64,000 nucleotides of DNA from Shewanella sp. HN-41. Its GTDB lineage: Bacteria; Pseudomonadota; Gammaproteobacteria; Enterobacterales; Shewanellaceae. The stretch is taken from assembly GCF_000217915.1 (NCBI RefSeq), contig NZ_AFOZ01000037.1:151151-215150 (forward strand). Reading direction: 5' to 3'. The notes beneath the pieces are model-generated. The model saw only the letters and a program-made list of their open reading frames with translations, was not told the origin of the DNA and ran no database searches. The first letter of the stretch is position 1, and every line of letters begins with the position of its first letter. This document shows positions 48,531-58,311 of the stretch, piece by piece. The position numbers were made by a program, and so were the translations under genes.

Positions 48531-49022
48531 ATGCAAGCCCTTGTTGCTGTTGTTATGGGTTCTAAGAGTGATTGGCCCACTATGGAAGCCGCCGCTGAGA
48601 TCATGGATAAACTGCAAGTGCCTTATCATGTTGAAGTGGTATCCGCCCATAGAACGCCAGATAAACTGATGGAGTTTGCAGCCACCGCCGCTGATCGTGG
48701 TTTTAAGATCATTATTGGTGGTGCGGGGGGAGCAGCGCACTTACCAGGCATGATTGCTTCGAAAACTCGCTTACCCGTATTAGGCGTACCCGTACAGAGC
48801 AAGGCGCTTTCAGGCATGGACAGCCTGCTATCTATCGTACAAATGCCTAAAGGAATTGCCGTTGGCACCTTAGCCATAGGTACCGCTGGTGCCTTTAATG
48901 CAGGATTACTGGCTTGCCAAATTTTAGCCAATAATGATGCCAAGCTTGCCACACGCTTAGAAGCCTTTAGAGAAGAACAAACCCGTGCGGTGCTGGACAA
49001 TCCCGATCCGAGGGAAGCCTAA
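48531..49022 (+). CDS. purE: N5-carboxyaminoimidazole ribonucleotide mutase
   Basis: This 163-aa class I PurE has GSKSDWPTM (substrate-binding Ser/Asp), SAHRTPD and [12 protein letters not shown]. It converts N5-CAIR to CAIR in purine synthesis, acting with PurK. ATG 48531 has AAGGAG upstream. Its stop overlaps the purK start by one base. Confidence 0.97.
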   Translation: MQALVAVVMGSKSDWPTMEAAAEIMDKLQVPYHVEVVSAHRTPDKLMEFAATAADRGFKIIIGGAGGAAHLPGMIASKTRLPVLGVPVQSKALSGMDSLLSIVQMPKGIAVGTLAIGTAGAFNAGLLACQILANNDAKLATRLEAFREEQTRAVLDNPDPREA

Positions 49023-50125
49023 TGACCCAGACAAACACAAAGCAGAGGGTGTGGGTGTTAGGTAATGGCCAATTAGGAGCCATGCTGACCCACGCAGGTG
49101 CACCACTGGCAATTGATGTCCGTGCAGTGGATATTATGACACCAACGGATGAGATCCTCCCTCTCGCTCCCCAAGATATTATTACCGCCGAGCGTGAGCA
49201 GTGGCCTGAATCTAGCTTGAGTTTACAACTAAGTAGCCACCCTCAGTTTATTAACGGCCCCGTATTTAGTCGCCTAGCAGATCGTTACAGCCAAAAAAGT
49301 TTGCTCGACCAAATCAATGTACCTACCGCGCCTTGGACACTCGTCGATGACCATACCCAAGTCGATAATCTCTACCAAAATTTTGGTGCGCGCGTATTAA
49401 TGAAACGCCGCACAGGTGGTTACGATGGCAAAGGCCAACACTGGCTAAAACAAGCTGAAGCCAGTGATATTCCACAGGATTGGCGCAATTTAGCCATTGC
49501 CGAACAGGCCATTAACTTTGATGAGGAAGTGTCATTAGTGGGCGTGCGCACCCGCGAAGGGCAATGCATATTTTACCCCTTGACGCTCAATCTCCATCAA
49601 GATGGCATTTTGATGGCTTCTATTTCGCCATTGGCACGCCTTACGCCCCTGCAAGCCCAGGCCGAAGCAATGCTCAGCGCCATCATGCACGAACTAGACT
49701 ATGTCGGTGTGATGGCGATGGAATGTTTCCGTGTTGGCAATAGTTTATTGGTCAATGAATTAGCCCCTCGCGTACATAACTCGGGCCACTGGACGCAAGC
49801 CGGCACCCATATGGATCAATTCCAGCTACATTTAAGGGCCCTGTGTGGCATTGCCATTCCACAGCCGCAGGTGAACTTTCAATGTGTGATGGTCAACCTT
49901 ATCGGTATCGATAATGACCTACGTTGGTTAAGTTTGCCTAATGCAGAACTGTATTGGTACGACAAGGAAGTGCGCCCAGGTCGAAAGGTGGGACATTTAA
50001 ACCTTTCGGTGCCTAATCAAACTGTACTCAAGGACAGCATTGTCGCATTGCAAGCTTGGATGCCAGCCCAGTATCAGGCCCCGCTTGCATGGGTGTTGGC
50101 GGAATTTGCCAAACACCATAATTAA
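49022..50125 (+). CDS. purK: N5-carboxyaminoimidazole ribonucleotide synthase
   Basis: This 367-aa ATP-grasp enzyme makes N5-CAIR from AIR, bicarbonate and ATP. It has GNGQLGAML at the N-terminus, KRRTGGYDGKGQHW for ATP binding, and NELAPRVHNSGHWTQ in the catalytic part. It is translationally coupled to purE (TAATG). The sequence fits the usual purEK operon. Confidence 0.97.
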   Translation: MTQTNTKQRVWVLGNGQLGAMLTHAGAPLAIDVRAVDIMTPTDEILPLAPQDIITAEREQWPESSLSLQLSSHPQFINGPVFSRLADRYSQKSLLDQINVPTAPWTLVDDHTQVDNLYQNFGARVLMKRRTGGYDGKGQHWLKQAEASDIPQDWRNLAIAEQAINFDEEVSLVGVRTREGQCIFYPLTLNLHQDGILMASISPLARLTPLQAQAEAMLSAIMHELDYVGVMAMECFRVGNSLLVNELAPRVHNSGHWTQAGTHMDQFQLHLRALCGIAIPQPQVNFQCVMVNLIGIDNDLRWLSLPNAELYWYDKEVRPGRKVGHLNLSVPNQTVLKDSIVALQAWMPAQYQAPLAWVLAEFAKHHN

Positions 50126-50148
50126 TTTAGCCTCTGTTACAATAAATG

Positions 50149-50190
50149 CTGATATGGAATGGAACTAGATTTCATATCAGTTTATTTTTC
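50149..50190 (+). terminator. Probable purEK terminator
   Basis: CTGATATG...CATATCAG (8 bp plus two more pairs across a mismatch) is followed by TTTATTTTTC. It lies about 25 bases after the purK stop. Confidence 0.6.
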
Positions 50191-50288
50191 AATATTTGTT
50201 ATATACTTAGCCATACTCAGCGTGAATGAGTTAGTGATGCATCTTGTTTTACTACCGCTAGCAAGGGCACGAATAAAGGAACTTTCGA

Positions 50289-50543
50289 GTGAAATTAAGG
50301 GATAACTTTAAACGTAAAACCATAGACCGCTTAGATTATCGCTACCACTTATTGTTACTGATTGTACCAATAGTGCTATTCGTTTTGCTGTTTGTCTTTA
50401 ATGCCCCCACCGAAGGCTGGACTATCTTGCCCCTGCTGTTTGTTTGCCTTATCTATGTGATTGCCTACAGCTTAATTTACTACCTGCATCAAGGTCGTCT
50501 GAGTCGCCTCTGGTTACATTTTGGAGCAAGTGGTGAATATTAA
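50289..50543 (+). CDS. Small two-helix membrane protein coupled to the GGDEF gene
   Basis: This 84-aa protein has a basic N-terminus and two membrane spans (LLLLIVPIVLFVLLFVF and LPLLFVCLIYVIAYSLIYYL). Start GTG 50289; a GGAAC segment lies just before. Its last bases overlap the GGDEF gene start by 11 nt, and the GGDEF ribosome site lies inside it. Likely a membrane partner or anchor for the soluble cyclase; otherwise the two may once have been one gene. No known family recognised. Confidence 0.65.
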   Translation: MKLRDNFKRKTIDRLDYRYHLLLLIVPIVLFVLLFVFNAPTEGWTILPLLFVCLIYVIAYSLIYYLHQGRLSRLWLHFGASGEY

Positions 50544-51537
50544 TGACGCCATTTATGAGCTTGCCCATTTGTCGAGCCATTATAAAAATGAGCACGCCTT
50601 TCTTGATGCCCTGCTCAATAAGGCGGTCTGCATTATTAATGGCGCTGAAATGGGTAGCATTATTAAAGTAAACGAAATCAGCCATAAACTGCATTTTGAA
50701 TCCGTAGTAGGCCTCGACCTAGCCAAGTTGAAACAACTTAATTTTACCTTAGAGCAATCCTTTGAATACCGCCTAACGAAGGGAAAGTGCGACCGGGTCG
50801 TGGTCGTTAACGATATGAAAAATATCAACTCCGGCAGTACATTATCGAAAGAAGCCCAACAAATTTTACTGACCGCGGCCAAACATCCAATACGTTCTAC
50901 ACTCTCAAGCCCCATTCGTATCGATGGCAAACTCTACGGCATGCTTAACCTCGACAGCAGCAGTGTGGGAGCCTTTAGTGACTACGACCGTAATTTAGTC
51001 TCGATTCTGACACACGAGGCCAGCAATGCGATTGCCCTATATCAGAAGTCACAACAAATCACTAAACTCGCCAATTTCGATTCATTAACCGGACTCTCTA
51101 ATCGCAAAAACTTTGAGGATGCCCTGCACCACTGGCAAGCTAAACCTCATCTTGGGAGTTTTTTGATCATTATCGATATGGATAACCTCAAGGCCATTAA
51201 CGATACCTATGGTCATCAAGTGGGTGATACCGCCATTAAGCGAGTTTCCTCCGCTATTTTGAGCTATTGGCAAAATAAGGGGATTATCTCGCGCTTTGGA
51301 GGGGATGAGTTCGTTGCTCTTTGCCACGGACCTAAGGAACAACTTGAAAACGACCTCGATGAAATCCGCATCGAGTTGCATCAAGATCAATTGAGCCTAG
51401 GTTTTAGCTTTGGGATAGCTCCGTTTGATAGCGACTGGTCAACCGCCTTTAAGCAAGCCGACCATGCTATGTATGAGCAAAAACGCGCTAAGAAAAAAGC
51501 CATTCACGCATTAGAAACCTTTGCGGCAAAAACATAA
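50533..51537 (+). CDS. GAF-GGDEF diguanylate cyclase
   Basis: This 334-aa cytoplasmic protein has a GAF domain (about 20-170; IRSTLSSPIRIDGKLYGMLNL) and an intact GGDEF domain (LTGLSNR, DMDNLKAINDTYGH, RFGGDEFVAL). It should make cyclic di-GMP. No RxxD inhibitory site precedes GGDEF. The start is GTG 50533 with GGAG seven bases upstream; an ORF from TTG 50521 is longer but less likely. It probably forms a unit with the preceding two-helix protein. Confidence 0.88.
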   Translation: MNINDAIYELAHLSSHYKNEHAFLDALLNKAVCIINGAEMGSIIKVNEISHKLHFESVVGLDLAKLKQLNFTLEQSFEYRLTKGKCDRVVVVNDMKNINSGSTLSKEAQQILLTAAKHPIRSTLSSPIRIDGKLYGMLNLDSSSVGAFSDYDRNLVSILTHEASNAIALYQKSQQITKLANFDSLTGLSNRKNFEDALHHWQAKPHLGSFLIIIDMDNLKAINDTYGHQVGDTAIKRVSSAILSYWQNKGIISRFGGDEFVALCHGPKEQLENDLDEIRIELHQDQLSLGFSFGIAPFDSDWSTAFKQADHAMYEQKRAKKKAIHALETFAAKT

Positions 51538-51584
51538 ATCGTATTAAACCTTATGATTACCCTTGAGGCGACTAACCATCGCGA

Positions 51585-52202
51585 CTAACCAAAGAATAAT
51601 CGCCACAGCCAAGATGAGTCTAAATCCTCTTTACAGCTTTGATATTGGGCCGCATAACGCTTAGCTCTGTCGTCAACCTTAGCCGCCACTTTGACTAACC
51701 AAGCCTTAGATTTGTAACTACCACGACGATATCCCCCCCATCCTTCGTGATAATTGAGATACTGTGCTCTCGCATCCCATTTTGATACACCATTGATCTT
51801 ATTTGTTTTATAAATAAACCAGCCCATAAAATCCATGGCATCATCAAAATCACTGCGACTCGACCAACCGTTACCCGTCTCACGCACATAATCGTCCCAG
51901 GTCATCGTTTTGGCTTGGGCATAGCCATAGGCATCACTCGCCCTTCCAATGGGAATAAAGCCTAAAAAATACTCCATCGGAGGCGCCGCATTATGCTTAA
52001 ACGAGCTTTCTTGGTACATCATGGCAAGTGGCACATGCACTGGCACACCCCATTTGTCTCGGGTATCTTTGGCTGCGTCATACCAAGAGCGGTGTTCTTG
52101 AAAAATATCACACAGATTGTCGGGGGATTTTGGGGGCGATGTGGCACATCCTGAGAGTAACCCTATGGATGCACAGAGTAGTATTGCATAATGCCAGTTC
52201 AT
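51585..52202 (-). CDS. SLT-like lytic transglycosylase lipoprotein
   Basis: This protein of about 205 aa has a lipobox (ASIGLLSGC) and an SLT-type fold. It has the catalytic-Glu motif MMYQESSF, AYGYAQAKTMTWDDY (the GxxQ region) and a later YHEGWGGYRRGSYKS segment. It probably cleaves peptidoglycan or trims it near an envelope machine. The start is uncertain: ATG 52202 has GGAG 12 bases upstream, and ATG 52220 lacks a ribosome site. It is convergent with the GGDEF gene. Confidence 0.78.
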   Translation of the reverse strand: MNWHYAILLCASIGLLSGCATSPPKSPDNLCDIFQEHRSWYDAAKDTRDKWGVPVHVPLAMMYQESSFKHNAAPPMEYFLGFIPIGRASDAYGYAQAKTMTWDDYVRETGNGWSSRSDFDDAMDFMGWFIYKTNKINGVSKWDARAQYLNYHEGWGGYRRGSYKSKAWLVKVAAKVDDRAKRYAAQYQSCKEDLDSSWLWRLFFG

Positions 52203-52324
52203 TAATCGCTTGTTCTCCATAGTATTAAGACGCCCAATGATGGCATACACTCACAACAAGGCAAACATAAAATCCCCTTTGTACTCCTAGGTAAAACAGA
52301 CAGCGATCCACAGCAACACTAGGA

Positions 52325-52768
52325 CTATTTGGTTTCTGGAGCCAATTCAAGTTGGCATTCATGGTCTTCCTGTTGCCACACTCCGGGCTCCCAGTAGGAA
52401 GAATCCTTACCCATGTAGCGCTTATCTGTATGGAACAAGGCGCCAATATGGTAACGCTGGTTGCCTTCGACAATGAGCTTAAATGTTTTAGGCGCACGGG
52501 CACTGAGTGTGACCCCCAGAGAGGGATCATCGATGAGTTCTGCCACTGTAAACTCATAATCCCCTGGTGCGAGTTGGTAATTTGGTTTAGAAATAACGGC
52601 TTGACCATTTAAGTGTGTCACTACGACACGATACCAGTGGGTACTGACGTCGGGCTGCAAATAGCCCGAAACAGTCCCACAACGGAGCGGATCTTCGGGC
52701 GAGCTTGCGCAGCCCGATAATAAGGTGCTGACACCGAACAACCCCGCCACCAGTCCCAATCGTGGCAT
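52325..52768 (-). CDS. Hypothetical small lipoprotein
   Basis: This protein of about 147 aa starts at ATG 52768 (GAGGA before it) with a lipobox VSTLLSGCASSPEDP. The rest is beta-rich with no family I recognise. It follows gshA by 17 bases and precedes the SLT-like lipoprotein gene on the same strand, so an operon is likely. Function is unknown. Confidence 0.65.
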   Translation of the reverse strand: MPRLGLVAGLFGVSTLLSGCASSPEDPLRCGTVSGYLQPDVSTHWYRVVVTHLNGQAVISKPNYQLAPGDYEFTVAELIDDPSLGVTLSARAPKTFKLIVEGNQRYHIGALFHTDKRYMGKDSSYWEPGVWQQEDHECQLELAPETK

Positions 52769-52785
52769 ATTTATTCCTCGGACTA

Positions 52786-54357
52786 TCACGCCCTCACTCC
52801 AAAATAGTCATCGAGATAATCATCAAAGGAGACGGCACTTTGCTCGTCCTCCAATATCGCCTGTTTCTCCAATGAACTTTTTGCTTCGGCTTGATACTGG
52901 GCAATGGTCTCGTCAGAGAGCGGATAATCGATAAAGTACTGATAATATTGCTGAGAAAGTGTCATAACCCAATGTCCATGGTCTTCTCCCTTAGCAATTA
53001 AATGCTGACTCACTTGCCCAGATAGGGTCAGATTAGGGTCATCCACGGCGCGGTGCCAATGGGCTAAGGCGGCTTGATAGTCGGTTCCTTCACCATCTAA
53101 CAACTTAGCAAGGGGTTGTAACTCATCGAACAAGGTTGCAAGCCAAGTCTTCAATGGCAAAGCCCCTGTCGAGGTTAATAACTCAAGGCCAGGTTTACGT
53201 CCTTCAAGCACAACCGATTTAAGATTCGCACTCAGGCGCGCTTCTTCGTCGGGATCCGACTTAGGTGATTCGGTTAATAAACAGTAGAGTAGGAATAAAT
53301 CGAGGAAACGAACTTGGCTCGCTTCAATGCCGATGGGGCTAAAGGGATTAACATCTAATGCCCGTACTTCAATATACTCAACTCCCCCACGGGCGAGCGC
53401 TTCTGAGGGCTTTTCACCACTTCGAGTCACGCGCTTAGCACGGATGGGCGAGTAAAACTCGTTTTCGATCTGCAAGACATTGGCATTAAGCTGTCGATAC
53501 TCCCCGTCAACCTTAACCCCTATATTGGCAAAATTTGCCGATGGCATTCTAATGGCCGCATTTACGCCCGCTAAATACTCAGGTAAAGAGTTGTAGCTGA
53601 TGTTGAGATCTTCCTGCTCTTTGTTGGTGTAGCCTAAATCACTCATTCGCAGAGAGGTCGCATAGGGTAAATACAAGGTGCCTTGGCCTGACTTTTCAAA
53701 CTGCAGATCGGTTTTCTGCCCCTTAATAAAAGAGCTACACAGGGCAGGTGAAGCACCAAAGAGGTACGGCAATACCCAGACTAGACGGCGGTAATTGCGG
53801 ATCAGTCCAAAATAAGATTCAGAGATAAAAGCATCAAATGTCAGGCTCTTATCACTGAGTTCATAGAGACGCTGCCACAGCGCCTGCGATACCGAAAAGT
53901 TAAAGTGTACCCCTGAAATAATCTGCATTAGGGCACCATAACGATAGGTTAACCCCTTGCGATATAAAGTTTTCATTTTGCCAGTGTTCGATGAGCCATA
54001 GCGGGCAACGGGAATATTGTGCTCATCTTTTACATAGCAGGGCATACTCACTGGCCACAAACGCTGGCCATTTAAATGGCGGAGGCTAAAGGCATGGGTT
54101 TCGGTCAACCCCTGTAAGAGTGCCTCAACCTGATTATTCACTGGTGTAATAAATTCGAGTAACGCTTCACTATAATCTGTAGTAATGCGCGAATGCATTA
54201 ACGCTGATCCCAATTCGCGGGGATGCGTATCCATAGCAAGGAAACCAGACCCATCGATCCGTAAAGCCTCACGCTCTATGCCACGTAACATACCTAAGAG
54301 TGCGGTGCGCCCATGAGCGTCCGAGAGATATTGTACTAATTCATTGAATGGCTTCAA
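52786..54357 (-). CDS. gshA: Glutamate-cysteine ligase
   Basis: This 523-aa enzyme catalyses the first step of glutathione synthesis. The length and motifs fit the gammaproteobacterial GshA class: RGIEREALRI near residue 24, SGVHFNFSVSQALW, and EVRALDVNPFSPIG. It is transcribed leftward, with the two lipoprotein genes following. The upstream gap to the M16 gene holds two strong inverted repeats. Confidence 0.95.
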   Translation of the reverse strand: MKPFNELVQYLSDAHGRTALLGMLRGIEREALRIDGSGFLAMDTHPRELGSALMHSRITTDYSEALLEFITPVNNQVEALLQGLTETHAFSLRHLNGQRLWPVSMPCYVKDEHNIPVARYGSSNTGKMKTLYRKGLTYRYGALMQIISGVHFNFSVSQALWQRLYELSDKSLTFDAFISESYFGLIRNYRRLVWVLPYLFGASPALCSSFIKGQKTDLQFEKSGQGTLYLPYATSLRMSDLGYTNKEQEDLNISYNSLPEYLAGVNAAIRMPSANFANIGVKVDGEYRQLNANVLQIENEFYSPIRAKRVTRSGEKPSEALARGGVEYIEVRALDVNPFSPIGIEASQVRFLDLFLLYCLLTESPKSDPDEEARLSANLKSVVLEGRKPGLELLTSTGALPLKTWLATLFDELQPLAKLLDGEGTDYQAALAHWHRAVDDPNLTLSGQVSQHLIAKGEDHGHWVMTLSQQYYQYFIDYPLSDETIAQYQAEAKSSLEKQAILEDEQSAVSFDDYLDDYFGVRA

Positions 54358-54412
54358 TTTTGCGCTTCTCTGATTGGTGATTCGCTATCGCGACATGGTT
54401 AACAGTCAGACC

Positions 54413-54454
54413 TTTATTTTGAGGCTTATCTTTCAAAATACGCCTCAAAATAAA
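54413..54454. repeat. 13-bp inverted repeat upstream of gshA
   Basis: TTTATTTTGAGGC and GCCTCAAAATAAA are perfect complements with a 16-base loop. They lie 56 bases upstream of the gshA ATG. Confidence 0.6.
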
Positions 54455-54507
54455 TCTAAACCTGTGTATGGGGCAAGCCAAATTACATTCTTTTATGGCA
54501 AAACGCA

Positions 54508-54535
54508 GACGGTGACAGCTAATGCTGTCACCGTC
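54508..54535. repeat. 12-bp inverted repeat in the M16-gshA gap
   Basis: GACGGTGACAGC-taat-GCTGTCACCGTC is a perfect stem. It may terminate the leftward M16 transcript, but the following TGCGTTTTG is a poor T-run. Confidence 0.55.
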
Positions 54536-54611
54536 TTTCGATGTCAATTTATGACGAATGGTCGTTAACTAACGCCCTCGTCCATCATCTATATAAGGGC
54601 GAAATACCAAT

Positions 54612-57446
54612 TTACAACACTAAAGTTTCAATTGGATAGCCCAATGTTGCTAAATCCGCTTCAATTTTAGCCTTATCCCCCACCACTAAGATAATCATTT
54701 GCTTGATATCTAGCTCGGAAGCCGCAAGGACATTGAGTTCATCTTTTGTTACAGTATTGATGATCTTATCCTGCTTCTCGGTAAAATCTTGGCTTAGCTG
54801 ATAACGCTGGATCATTCGCATAAACCCCGCTTTTTGATAGGGAGTCTCATAATCGAGAGCCTGACCTTGGGAAACAGAATTGCGCATAAAGGCAAGTTCA
54901 GCGTCCGTCATCCCTTCTTGCTGATAGGCACTGATCTCCTTCACAAATTCGCTTAAGGCCTTAGCCGTGACATCGGTACGTACATCGCTCGATGCCATAA
55001 AATCCCCTACTTCGGCGCCACCAGAAAAATGAGTTCGAGCACCATAGGTGTAACCTTTATTCTCACGTAAATTCAGATTGATACGACTGTTAAAAGCACC
55101 ACCTAAAGGGTAATTCATCAGTGAGACTTTAAAATAATTCCCGGTGGCATCATAGGGCAGAGCACGCTTAGCGATATTGATCACCGATTGCGCCGCCCCT
55201 GGTTTATCAATCAGATAAATCGTGCCTCCCTTCAATAACGGAAATGGCTTTAAAGGAGGCAGCACTGTGGCTTGACCTTGCCATTGGCTTAACCCAGCTA
55301 ATTTAGGTAGCAGGGCCGCCTCAGAGAGATCCGCAACTGTGATGATTTTTGCATTAGCACCACGATATTGCTCTGCGTAAAAGGCTTTCACGTCCTCAAG
55401 GGTTAAGGCGGCAACAGAATCTAAGGTCCCAGCATCACTCACCCCGAGGGCGTTATTCTTGCCATAGAGCAAGCTATACAGCGCAGAGTCGGCGACATAG
55501 CCAGGATCCGACTGCATATGTTGAATTTGCTGCAACTGTTGCTGCTTCACGCGAGCAAAATCAGCCTCGTTGAAGGCAGGCTGAAATAGCTTTTCTTCTA
55601 ATATGGCTAAGGTGTTATCCAAATGCTCGGTGAGTGCCGAGACCTTAATCGTGCTTTGGGTTTCGGATGCACTAAAGTCCACCGTACTGCCTAACATCTC
55701 GAGCGCCTGCGATAATTGCTCAGTCGAGCGCTTTTGAGTCGACTCATTCAGCATCTCTGCGGTTAAGCTCGCAAGCCCCGCCTTTTCAACGGGCACCAAT
55801 CTATGTCCACCGTTAAGATAAACCACCAATTCCACGGTCGGCGTTTCCAAACTCTGTGTCCCCATGACCTCAATGCCATTCGCTAGCTTAGTCGTCCAAA
55901 TTTTAGGGGCTTTTAACATAGGCGCCGCCCCCGATTTTGGCATGATTGAACGGTCAACATGGGAGATGATTTTTGCCGTTGGCAACTCGCCTTCGACAGC
56001 GGTTTGTGCAACAGGCAAGGTTTGTGGCGTAACGTTATCGGGATGGGCGACGAGTGCCGTCATCCCCTCTGGCACCACGCTCATGACTAGCCGAGGTTTA
56101 TCTTTTATATACTGATTAAAGACACGCATCACATCGTCTTTAGTTACATTGGCATAGCGTGCAAGATCGGCGGCAATCTTATTAGGATCGCCAAACATGG
56201 TTTGATTCAAGGCTAGTGTCGTCACTTTACCTTTCACGCTTTGTAAGGCAAAAATGCTATCGGCTTCAAATTGCACCTTCACTTTTTGCAGATCTTCATC
56301 GGTGACACCGCGTTGCTCAAATTCATTAATAGAGTCGAGGATCCTCTGCTCAAGATCCGCCAAGTTAGCACCCTTTTCAGGGTTTGCCAGTGCGTAAATC
56401 AACATCTGACAGGCTAATTCTTGACAGGGTTGGCTCACATTGGCTTGCACTGCATAGCCATCTTTAACCAAGTTTTTATACAGCAAGGAGGTTTTTCCAC
56501 CCCCTAAAATATTCGCAAGGAGGTCGAGTGCAGCTTCATCGGGATGACTGGCATACACTGTCGGAAAACCAATACGGATAAGTGGCAAATGCACCTTATC
56601 CTCCATCGAGATATAACGGGTCTTATCCAGATGAATTACGGCTTTGGGCTCGGGTAAAGCCTCGGGGCCACGGGGTATTTCGCCAAAATATTTGTTCACC
56701 CATGCTAGGGTTTGCATTTCGTCGAAATCACCGCCTATGGTCAATGTGGCATTGTTCGGTCCATACCAGCGTTGGAAAAAGTGTTTCACATCATCCACTG
56801 TAGCCCGATTAAGATCCTCCGGCCAGCCGATAACAGGCCAAGAGTAAGGGTGTCCAACGGGATAAAAAGCTTGGTTAAACCGCTCACTCATTCGGCCATA
56901 GGGTTGATTATCAATGCGTTGTGCGCGCTCATTTTTCACTGTCTTGCGCTGCACTTCAAACTTTTCACTGGTCAGCGCCGGCAATAAAAAGCCCATTCGG
57001 TCTGACTCGAGCCAAAGCATTTTTTCGAGCTGGTTGCTCGGCACTGTCTCAAAATAGTTGGTTCTATCCGTGTTGGTTGAACCGTTAAGCGTGCCGCCCG
57101 CTTCGGTCACGACCTCAAAATGTTGCTCATCGGCAACATGTTCTGAACCTTGGAACATCATATGCTCAAATAAATGGGCAAAACCTGAGCGCCCCGCGAG
57201 TTCACGGGCAGATCCTACATGGTAAGTGACATCCACATGCACTAGAGGATCTGAGTTATCCTGATGCAGAATAACGGTCAAACCATTGGCTAATTGATAT
57301 TTTTTATAGGGAATACCAACGTGTAGATCAGCAAGTTGTACATTTTCAACGAGGCTAACACCAGCGGGTAAGCTCGTAGTCGTGGTATCGGATGCACAAC
57401 CGGCTAAAGCGGTAGAAATCGCTAGTGCTAATATCCATTTTTTCAA
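54612..57446 (-). CDS. M16-family zinc metalloprotease lipoprotein
   Basis: This protein of about 944 aa has two M16 domains. The active N-terminal domain carries the inverted zinc motif HLFEHMMFQGS (HxxEH) and a downstream Glu-rich stretch. The C-terminal domain has GAFNSRINLNLRENKGYTYG. The signal peptide ends in ALAGC, so it is a lipoprotein. I choose TTG 57446 because AAGGGG sits six bases before it, giving KKWILALAISTALAGC; the longer start adds seven residues. It is probably a zinc-dependent oligopeptidase in the cell envelope. Confidence 0.88.
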   Translation of the reverse strand: MKKWILALAISTALAGCASDTTTTSLPAGVSLVENVQLADLHVGIPYKKYQLANGLTVILHQDNSDPLVHVDVTYHVGSARELAGRSGFAHLFEHMMFQGSEHVADEQHFEVVTEAGGTLNGSTNTDRTNYFETVPSNQLEKMLWLESDRMGFLLPALTSEKFEVQRKTVKNERAQRIDNQPYGRMSERFNQAFYPVGHPYSWPVIGWPEDLNRATVDDVKHFFQRWYGPNNATLTIGGDFDEMQTLAWVNKYFGEIPRGPEALPEPKAVIHLDKTRYISMEDKVHLPLIRIGFPTVYASHPDEAALDLLANILGGGKTSLLYKNLVKDGYAVQANVSQPCQELACQMLIYALANPEKGANLADLEQRILDSINEFEQRGVTDEDLQKVKVQFEADSIFALQSVKGKVTTLALNQTMFGDPNKIAADLARYANVTKDDVMRVFNQYIKDKPRLVMSVVPEGMTALVAHPDNVTPQTLPVAQTAVEGELPTAKIISHVDRSIMPKSGAAPMLKAPKIWTTKLANGIEVMGTQSLETPTVELVVYLNGGHRLVPVEKAGLASLTAEMLNESTQKRSTEQLSQALEMLGSTVDFSASETQSTIKVSALTEHLDNTLAILEEKLFQPAFNEADFARVKQQQLQQIQHMQSDPGYVADSALYSLLYGKNNALGVSDAGTLDSVAALTLEDVKAFYAEQYRGANAKIITVADLSEAALLPKLAGLSQWQGQATVLPPLKPFPLLKGGTIYLIDKPGAAQSVINIAKRALPYDATGNYFKVSLMNYPLGGAFNSRINLNLRENKGYTYGARTHFSGGAEVGDFMASSDVRTDVTAKALSEFVKEISAYQQEGMTDAELAFMRNSVSQGQALDYETPYQKAGFMRMIQRYQLSQDFTEKQDKIINTVTKDELNVLAASELDIKQMIILVVGDKAKIEADLATLGYPIETLVL

Positions 57447-57611
57447 AATATTCCCCTTACACATCAATTGTTCAGAAAACAGCTAAATCTATAAACAATG
57501 TTTTTGAAGACTCGAGTTACTATGACTTAACCACAGCAACTAAGTTCCTATTAATACAAGAATTTATCCCTATGACAACCGTTAAATGGGACCGAACTAT
57601 TGTACTAACAC

Positions 57612-58037
57612 TTACGTAAACCAGTGCATAACGGCCGCAACAATGAGTAGGTAACGTATTGTTTTTCCTACGAGTATCATCAAAAATGATGCTGATAGGG
57701 GCAACTTTAACCACCCTGCCAGCAGACATAATATATCCCCAATCACAGGCGCCCATGAAAGCAATAGCGCCCAGACGCCATAACGATCTATCAAACTTAA
57801 CCCTTTGGCATACTTTGTTCCACTCAACTCCTCAGGCGACTTGGCAAAGCGTCCTAATCGCCCCAAGTAGAAACTCGTCATCGCACCGAGTGTGTTACCA
57901 ATCGTCGCCACCACCACTAGGGAAAACCAAGTTTCAGGCGCTTGATTTAAAAGCGCAATAAGCAAAACCTCAGATCCCCCCGGTAATAAAGTTGCCGCTA
58001 AAAACGCACCAGAAAACATGAGACTTAATTCGGACAT
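57612..58037 (-). CDS. YqaA-like DedA/SNARE-associated membrane protein
   Basis: This protein of about 141 aa has four or so membrane helices. LPGGSEVLLIALL, GNTLGAMTSFYLGR and LLSWAPVIGDILCLLAGWL match the YqaA branch of the DedA/VTT family. I choose ATG 58037; the longer ORF adds 19 residues. Ribosome site is weak. Role unknown; family members affect membrane potential or lipid scrambling. Confidence 0.75.
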   Translation of the reverse strand: MSELSLMFSGAFLAATLLPGGSEVLLIALLNQAPETWFSLVVVATIGNTLGAMTSFYLGRLGRFAKSPEELSGTKYAKGLSLIDRYGVWALLLSWAPVIGDILCLLAGWLKLPLSASFLMILVGKTIRYLLIVAAVMHWFT

Positions 58038-58311
58038 AAGTGATGACCCAGTGAAAACATACTGCAGTGTAGAAATGCATTGCCCAAATAGCATGGTTAA
58101 GCAAATGTAACTCGCAACCTTTTTGAAACAACCCCATTTATCACAATAAGTTATAAGAAAATCGGTTTGTTATAACCCCACTTCTATCTATACAATGCAT
58201 TTAATGGAAAACATCTCCTTTACCAGACGAGTTCGCTGACTTCAATGGAAGGCACATCCTAGCATCTCGGGTCTATGGACTTGTACTTAATATTATTTTT
58301 TGAGAAAACGC

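Noticed and set aside
54508..54535. A fourth NagR-like operator (TGACAGC...GCTGTCA)
   Set aside because: The central spacing is four bases too long, and it is better read as an RNA hairpin.
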